From positions 1,240,001-1,304,000 of the forward strand of contig NZ_CP133267.1 of assembly GCF_030915465.1 (NCBI RefSeq): a DNA stretch of 64,000 nucleotides, in the 5' to 3' direction. Source of the stretch: Neobacillus sp. PS3-34 (GTDB lineage: Bacteria > Bacillota > Bacilli > Bacillales > Cytobacillaceae). Shown here one piece after another: positions 58,523-64,000 of the stretch. The position numbers were made by a program, and so were the translations under genes. The first letter of the stretch is position 1. Each line of letters begins with the position of its first letter. The notes beneath the pieces were generated by a model, which did not search any database, was not told the origin of the DNA, and saw nothing but the letters and a program-made list of their open reading frames with translations.

Positions 58523-61500
58523 GATTTTCTGCCTCCTCCTTTCTTATTAAATCCAAAACGGTCTCATTTGATTTCTGTTGGAGTACGCGGAAATGGTTGT
58601 CACCGACCGATTCATCAAATTGACAAACTGATTTATAGGAGCAAAACGCACAAGGTTTTTTATCCTTCATTTTATATGGGGAAATATTGACTTTTCCATC
58701 GATAATTTCATTACCTGTTTTTTGATAAATATCCCTAACATAATGCCTTAAATGCTCAAAATCATCCTTGCCCGCTACCTTTGAACGTTTTGACAGCGTA
58801 CCATCTTTTTTAATGCCAGCAGATATGATCTGCGAATCTCCGGTCTCAAGAGAGTTGTCCATAAGCTTGATTACATTTTGATCTTCAAGTAAAAGGCCGT
58901 TCATTTTAAACTTTTTTAAAATTTCTTCTTCAATCTGGTCGACTGTAAGCATTCTTGTCGAGTTGATGATTGGGTTATGGACATGGAAGTAGAGAACCCC
59001 CGCCGGTGTTGCTTCTACTCCTGCCAAGTTCTTTGAATGTGTCATTATAATGTCCAGATACGTTAACATTTGAAGTGCAAGTCCATAATAGACTTCACTT
59101 AAGTTCAAGTCTTTTTCACTGGATTTATAATCTATCACTCTTAAAAATACTCCGCCGCTCTCGTCTTCTGCTTTATCGACTCGGTCAATCCGACCGATAA
59201 GCTGCATTTTCCTTCCGTCTCTTAAAGAAAAACCAAGCGGAGGCAGATCACCTTTGGGACCGAATCCAAGCTCAAGTCCAATCGGCGCAAATCCGCTTAC
59301 TTTCGCATGCTCACTTAAAACGAGTGAGGCCCTTGTAATGATTTGTTCTAATTTCCTCTTGATATAATGGTTTCTTTCTGAACTTAGCAGGATTTCATTT
59401 TGCAGCCTTGGAGCAAGAGAACCTACAGCCTGTTTTGCGAGGCTTTCACATTGATTCCTTGTCAGGCTTGCCCACGAAATATGCTCCTCATTTACAATCT
59501 CCGATATCTGCTTTAATGCCGCATGGAAAAGCTCGCCAATATCAGGCGCTTCAAGTCGGAATACCTGTCTGTCGCGAAGCCTTAAGCCGTGCTGGACATA
59601 ATGTGAAAAGGGACAGCTGTTGAAGAGCTCCATTCTCGATACACTGCCCTGAATATCTTCACCGTACAGTTCGTCTGCCGCTTCCTTCGAGAGCTGTACT
59701 GTGTTGTTTGTATAAAACAAACTCGAAAGGACCTTTTGAGCCCCTGTTTTTAAGCTGCTATCCATATAAAAATTATATACATCCCACCAAAAATCAGAAA
59801 CGGGATAATTCCTTTTTTTCAATTGCAGCTGAACAGTCAGATAGGACAGGGCAGTATTGACATTGGATATAAAGCTTAACTGTTCTTTAGCAGGCAATTC
59901 TGCCGGGTCTGCCGCATAGAAATGCTCCTGGCGCTGCGGAAATAATTCTTTTAGCCTATTAATATAGGAGGATGGCAAAAGTGCTTTACCTTCGGAATTT
60001 GACATTGGGTAGCTGACGAAAAGCATATCAGAAGGAGTGGTCAACGCTTTATAGGCAAGAAAGGCTTCATCCAGCAGGCGTGTCCGGCTTCCCGGTGCAA
60101 CTTTTAATCCCTGCTCAAGCTGTTCCCTGTCCTCATCTCCAAGGATGCCATTCTCCTGCATTTTTGCCGGAAGGACTCCCTCATTTACACCGATAACAAA
60201 AGCGGCTTTTACATCAGACAGCCTTGACTTCTCCAAGTCAGCAATCAGCACCTGGTCCAGCGCCGGAGGCACCAGAGAAAAACGAAGTGACTCAATGCCA
60301 GCTTCCATAATGGAGGCAAACTGCTTTATCGAGACAGATTCTTCACCAAGTATTTCTACGTATTGGTCCAATAAATTAATGACAGCATTCCAAACCTGAT
60401 CATGCTCCCGTGCTTTTACGAGATTGCCTACCTCTTCAGCCTGGTTTTTCCATTGCTCAAGCTTTGAAGGTACATCTAGTTCTTCAAGATAAAGATAGAC
60501 TGCTTCACAAAATTTCCGTCCGCTGTCTGCCCTTTTAAGGCGCCTTGAGAGACGCAGAATCGGTGCTGTCACCATCAGCCTCAGTTCATTCAGTTCCTGT
60601 TCGAGTTTTTTTTCCGCACCAGTCTGGACGTTTGTCTCCATTTCAAGGCCTCTGAACCTTTTATAACCCCATCGATCCTTTTTAGTCCATTTATCTCCTT
60701 TAATCCCATATGCAAGGACATAGTTTTCAAGCTTGTCCATCTGTCCCCTGAGTTTGTCTGCATTTTCCTGGAGCGGATATAAAAGCTCTGTTTTTACTGC
60801 ACGGAAAACGGGTTCATAACGCCAGTTTGCATTAACAATTTCGAGAGTTGACCTGATCAATTCAACAAGCGGATGATTAAGCATGGTTCTTTTTTGATCG
60901 ATAAAGTAAGGAATTTTATAATCATAGAACACAGGTTCAAGTATGTCATGATAATCCTGCCCATTTCTCACCAAAAGGGCAATATCCCGGTAACGATATC
61001 CTTTTTCTCTCACAAGGAGCTGTATCTCCCTTGCTATTCCTTCCACTTCTGCCCTTCTATTTGCAGCCCCGCAAATATGGATTTCAGTTTCTCCTTCAAA
61101 TGGGAGGTGAGGAATTGACTCGAACTGAGCCTCTAAGTATTCCAGCGATGGGTGATTCCATCTTTTTTGTCCAGACAGATGTACTGGCTGCTCCATTTCA
61201 ATGCGGTGTGTTTTTGCGAGTTCGCTAATCGACTGCCACATTTCTCCGGCCTGCCGGAACAGATGTAGTTCGTCAGAAATATTCCCTTCAAGACTGTCTC
61301 CCGTCAAGGCAATAGTCACTCGTTTGCAATTCTTCATCAATTCCGCAATAACGCTGTATTCCTGTGGGGTAAAACTGTAAAAACCGTCAATGTAAATCTC
61401 TGCGTCTTTCAAATAATCCGAGGCTGCAGCCTTTTCGGAAAGCAGACGAAAGTAATCCTCTGAATCTATATATTTGCCAAATGTAGCTTCTTCAAAATTC

Positions 61501-61982
61501 TTATAAATAATTTCAAGATCATGCAGTTTATCCTGAAGTGATTTTCCGCTTACCGTTCCAAGCAGTTCCTCCGGCTTAACGCAGTATCGTTTAAATTCCG
61601 TAACCATCTGCTCGACCTGCTGAATAAATCCGTTTTTATCTGCAGCCCTCTGAAAAAGGGTTAAATGTTCTTTTTGGTCCTCAATAATCTTTCGAATCAA
61701 CATGCTTAGGCCGACACTGTCCAGGTGGTAGCGGCTGAATCCGCCAGTTTCCTGAAGAATCCTCCATGCTAGGCGAGAGAAACTGTATACCTGTGCCCTG
61801 ATCATTCCGCCTAATTCGCTGTCGGCTGTCAGGCGATATTCAGATAAGAAGGTCATCTGTTCTGGAACTAAGTAAATAATTGGCGGACCATCCGGATGCT
61901 CCAGGAGCATTTCCTTTATTTCTTTCAGGCACAAAGCGGTTTTGCCGCTTCCAGAGCGCCCCATCAACAATCTTAAAGACAT
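58515..61982 (-). CDS. addB: ATP-dependent nuclease subunit AddB
   Basis: Encodes 1155 residues, intact. The ATG at 61982 is chosen because GAGGTAA lies just upstream and the Walker A GRSGSGKT (8-15) starts near the N-terminus as usual. Near the end are the nuclease motif VIDYKSSEKD and four cysteines for the 4Fe-4S staple (NSCPFSHYV and CAFCSYKSVC). First gene of addBA. Confidence 0.96.
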   Translation of the reverse strand: MSLRLLMGRSGSGKTALCLKEIKEMLLEHPDGPPIIYLVPEQMTFLSEYRLTADSELGGMIRAQVYSFSRLAWRILQETGGFSRYHLDSVGLSMLIRKIIEDQKEHLTLFQRAADKNGFIQQVEQMVTEFKRYCVKPEELLGTVSGKSLQDKLHDLEIIYKNFEEATFGKYIDSEDYFRLLSEKAAASDYLKDAEIYIDGFYSFTPQEYSVIAELMKNCKRVTIALTGDSLEGNISDELHLFRQAGEMWQSISELAKTHRIEMEQPVHLSGQKRWNHPSLEYLEAQFESIPHLPFEGETEIHICGAANRRAEVEGIAREIQLLVREKGYRYRDIALLVRNGQDYHDILEPVFYDYKIPYFIDQKRTMLNHPLVELIRSTLEIVNANWRYEPVFRAVKTELLYPLQENADKLRGQMDKLENYVLAYGIKGDKWTKKDRWGYKRFRGLEMETNVQTGAEKKLEQELNELRLMVTAPILRLSRRLKRADSGRKFCEAVYLYLEELDVPSKLEQWKNQAEEVGNLVKAREHDQVWNAVINLLDQYVEILGEESVSIKQFASIMEAGIESLRFSLVPPALDQVLIADLEKSRLSDVKAAFVIGVNEGVLPAKMQENGILGDEDREQLEQGLKVAPGSRTRLLDEAFLAYKALTTPSDMLFVSYPMSNSEGKALLPSSYINRLKELFPQRQEHFYAADPAELPAKEQLSFISNVNTALSYLTVQLQLKKRNYPVSDFWWDVYNFYMDSSLKTGAQKVLSSLFYTNNTVQLSKEAADELYGEDIQGSVSRMELFNSCPFSHYVQHGLRLRDRQVFRLEAPDIGELFHAALKQISEIVNEEHISWASLTRNQCESLAKQAVGSLAPRLQNEILLSSERNHYIKRKLEQIITRASLVLSEHAKVSGFAPIGLELGFGPKGDLPPLGFSLRDGRKMQLIGRIDRVDKAEDESGGVFLRVIDYKSSEKDLNLSEVYYGLALQMLTYLDIIMTHSKNLAGVEATPAGVLYFHVHNPIINSTRMLTVDQIEEEILKKFKMNGLLLEDQNVIKLMDNSLETGDSQIISAGIKKDGTLSKRSKVAGKDDFEHLRHYVRDIYQKTGNEIIDGKVNISPYKMKDKKPCAFCSYKSVCQFDESVGDNHFRVLQQKSNETVLDLIRKEEAENHG

Positions 61983-62151
61983 GATATTACCTCCGCTTTC
62001 CACTCGATCCTTGTCTGTTTTCAATAACTTTATTTTAACATAAAAAGGGGTACAAATGTTTGGATATAGATTCATCATTTTAGGGAATTATTGTTAAGAG
62101 AATGGAACAAGTTTCAAAAAAAAGAAGCCCGGCAAGCCGAACTCCTTTCTA

Positions 62152-62706
62152 TCATTTCGAATTCTGCTTCCGCCACTCGTTCCGAAGCAGTCCATATAGA
62201 AACATATCATGCCGCTTGCCATCCCTCTCCAGAAATTCGCGATATGTTCCTTCCTTCTGGAAGCCAAGCCTCTCATACATAGCAATCGCTTTCTGATTAT
62301 ATGCAAAAACAGTGAGCTGAAGCCTATGAAGGTTCAGTTCATTGAAAGCATAATAGATGACTTTTTCCATTGCCTCTTTTCCAAAGCCCTTCCCATGGTT
62401 TGTCTCATCGCCAATCATGATTGAAATCCAGCCGACACGATGATTCCACAGGATTCCTTCTAATTCTGCATATCCAATCAATTGCTTTTTGTCGATAGAG
62501 CGTATCGCAAATCGGAATTTATCTGACCCTGTTTCCTTTATCCAGTCCTCCCACTCATTTACTCCTTTAAATTTCATCGGTAATGCGTCAAAACTTCGCA
62601 TAACATGTTCGTTTCCCTGCCATTCCATCAAAGCAGGAACATCAGTTAGTGCTAAACTATGCAGATATATTTTTTCCCCTTTTAAGAAAGAACTAGAACT
62701 TAGCAT
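62152..62706 (-). CDS. GNAT acetyltransferase, RimJ/RimL-like
   Basis: Encodes 184 residues, about 20 kDa. The acetyl-CoA binding GKGFGKEAM (motif A, Q/RxxGxG/A) and LGFQKEGTYREF (motif B) are visible. The start MLSSSSFLKGEKIYLHSLAL and ERDGKRHDMFLYGLL end fit the Gram-positive family of ribosomal-protein-alanine-type acetyltransferases. Substrate unknown. It lies between the signal peptidase and addB on the same strand. Confidence 0.88.
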   Translation of the reverse strand: MLSSSSFLKGEKIYLHSLALTDVPALMEWQGNEHVMRSFDALPMKFKGVNEWEDWIKETGSDKFRFAIRSIDKKQLIGYAELEGILWNHRVGWISIMIGDETNHGKGFGKEAMEKVIYYAFNELNLHRLQLTVFAYNQKAIAMYERLGFQKEGTYREFLERDGKRHDMFLYGLLRNEWRKQNSK

Positions 62707-62736
62707 CGGTTTTCCTCTCTCGAAAATTTTATTCTT

Positions 62737-63291
62737 TTAAAACGAAACACCCATCTCATTAATCGGCCAGTACCGTAGATTCACTTTTCCTACCACCTGA
62801 TTAGTGGCAATGAAGCCAAAATGCCTGCTGTCCCAGCTCTCTAGGCGATTATCGCCCATAACAAAAAGCTTTCCTGGCGGCACCGTTCCTACACCAGTAA
62901 TTTCTTTTAAAGTGAAATCTCCAGTCAATTTTCTCCCGGGGATTTTTTTGCGATAAACCTCTAAAAACGGCTCCTCAAATTTATGGCCATTGATATACAG
63001 CTGGTCATTCAAATATTCGATTTTATCACCTGGAACCCCGATGATTCTTTTTACATAGTCTTCCTTTTTATTTGCATGGAAAACGATGACATCAAATCTA
63101 TCCAGATTGCCTAAATCAAAACCAAGCTTATTAACGACCAACTTATTCCCTTCCTGCAGGGTGGGCATCATGGATTGCCCTTCCACGATATAATTGGAGA
63201 AAAAAAAGGTTCTTATAAAGGCAAAAATGATCAGCCCAATACCAAAAGCCTTTACCCACTCCATTCCTTCCTTCTTCCATTCCACTTTCAT
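62737..63291 (-). CDS. Type I signal peptidase (SipV/SipS-type)
   Basis: Encodes 184 residues. A single N-terminal membrane helix (about 12-31) is followed by the catalytic Ser40 in EGQSMMPTL and Lys81 in DYVKRIIGVPGD; GDNRLESWDSRHFG is box E. It cleaves secretory signal peptides on the outer face of the membrane, including probably those of the amylase and BsuPI-like protein here. Its place between yhjE and addB is that of sipV in B. subtilis. Other paralogues may exist elsewhere. Confidence 0.94.
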   Translation of the reverse strand: MKVEWKKEGMEWVKAFGIGLIIFAFIRTFFFSNYIVEGQSMMPTLQEGNKLVVNKLGFDLGNLDRFDVIVFHANKKEDYVKRIIGVPGDKIEYLNDQLYINGHKFEEPFLEVYRKKIPGRKLTGDFTLKEITGVGTVPPGKLFVMGDNRLESWDSRHFGFIATNQVVGKVNLRYWPINEMGVSF

Positions 63292-63316
63292 TCCATCTCT
63301 CCCTTTCCATCTATTT

Positions 63317-63931
63317 TCATCCAGGATGTTCGCTATTAGTTTTCTTATTTAATTTTACTTCCAGTTTTTTTCCCGCATACCAGAGAATGAAAATAGCAGC
63401 TAAAACAATTACCGCTCTGGACGGCTGAGTAAGCATAGAGCGTACATCATGGCCGACAAAACTGATGGTAAATATCATCACCATTTTCCCTGCAGACACA
63501 GCAAGTATATATTTAAAAGCACTAACTTTGGATAGCCCTGCTACAATATTTACAACAGCTGAAGGTGTAAAAGGAAAACAAAAGAGCAGAAAAAGTGGTC
63601 CAAAACCATGACGGTCTAACCAATCCATCCATTTTTTTATATGTGAATGGTTCTTCAAAAAAGAAAGCAACCTTTTTTGCCCAAATTTACGGAAAATCAA
63701 AAAAACGAGGAATGCACCAAGACATGCACCAATCTAGGAATAAAGGAAACCTAGCCATAATCCATATGCACTTGCATTTGCCATAACAATTAAAAATAAA
63801 GGAAGAAAGGGTATAATTGCTTCAAGAATGGGAAGCAAAATCCCAGTTAGAGGGCCAAATGAACGGTATTCACGAATCATTTCCATTACATTTTCTAAAG
63901 TAAATGAGGCTGTGATTGCTTCAAAATCCAT
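63317..63931 (-). CDS. yhjE: YhjE, TVP38/TMEM64 (VTT) membrane protein with in-frame TAG
   Basis: Encodes 204 codons with a TAG at 63734-63736, between GLWLGFLYS and IGACLGAFLVFLIFRKFG. The frame is the same on both sides, and the VTT/SNARE-associated family has Trp (SWxG) at this point, so a TGG-to-TAG change is the simplest reading. Membrane helices and the central FFFPFTPSAVVN-type motif (FPFTPSAVVNIVAGLS) are intact. The ATG at 63931 has GGGAGGG upstream. Order yhjE-sip-(gnat)-addB follows B. subtilis. A sequencing error is likely, a true nonsense mutation possible. Confidence 0.85.
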
Positions 63932-64000
63932 TTGGCACCCTCCCATTTTGAGTTTTTATCCTAGAAAAATCACTGTGAAATAAATTGATGCAACGCTTCC

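Noticed and set aside
61983..62100. LexA box upstream of addB
   Set aside because: No GAAC-N4-GTTC-type palindrome was found in this stretch.

Overview
The window reads as chromosome of a low-GC, endospore-forming Bacillaceae (Bacillus/Mesobacillus/Cytobacillus-like). The evidence is AGGAGG-type ribosome sites, a complete gerPABCDEF spore-coat operon behind a SigK-type promoter, an AsnO-type asparagine synthetase, addAB, fabHF with a FapR operator, clpB with a CtsR operator, and long stretches of synteny with Bacillus subtilis (yjz/yja, yit, yis, mdx and yhjE-sip-addBA blocks). No rRNA, tRNA, CRISPR array, transposase or prophage gene was seen.

Layout. 1-9.5 kb: yjaZ (partial), fabF, fabH, a small gene, comZ, med, yjaV, yjaU, yjzD, clpB, yjzC. 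9.8-18.9 kb: an oxygen/nitrogen-oxide module with two Fnr paralogues bracketing ywiC, mobB, moeA, ric and moaA, followed by a radical SAM/SPASM gene, a DsrE-like gene and yitW. 18.9-25.7 kb: the yit block (yitV, yitU, two small genes, a BsuPI-like protein, yitT, yitS, a DUF3941 gene, cvfB, yitK). 25.8-35 kb: a short-chain dehydrogenase, then maltodextrin uptake and breakdown (malR, anchored amylase, mdxG, mdxF, mdxE, and a divergent intracellular amylase). 35-43.6 kb: a MATE exporter, asnO, yisN, a FIST-PAS-GGDEF-EAL sensor, yisL, yisK. 43.7-51.3 kb: a Tad/Flp pilus operon preceded by a cyclic-di-GMP-I riboswitch with its own terminator. 51.5-64 kb: a DUF418 membrane protein, gerPA-F, addA, addB, an acetyltransferase, a signal peptidase and yhjE.

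The strongest biological story is the Tad locus. A class I c-di-GMP aptamer lies in the leader. A ten-base stretch of its closing stem is exactly complementary to the loop side of the following terminator, which predicts that c-di-GMP switches the pilus operon off. A FIST-PAS-GGDEF-EAL protein with a degenerate cyclase motif and a mostly intact phosphodiesterase domain lies 1.6 kb beyond the operon and could be the opposing input.

The strongest technical observation is that 15 genes contain 18 single-step frameshifts and two genes contain an in-frame TAG where tryptophan is expected. About ten of the frameshifts, and one of the TAGs, fall at or within a few bases of GGCC. This looks like motif-linked base-calling error, probably at a methylated GGCC site, rather than gene decay. 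The affected genes are given below as single CDS features over their full extent.
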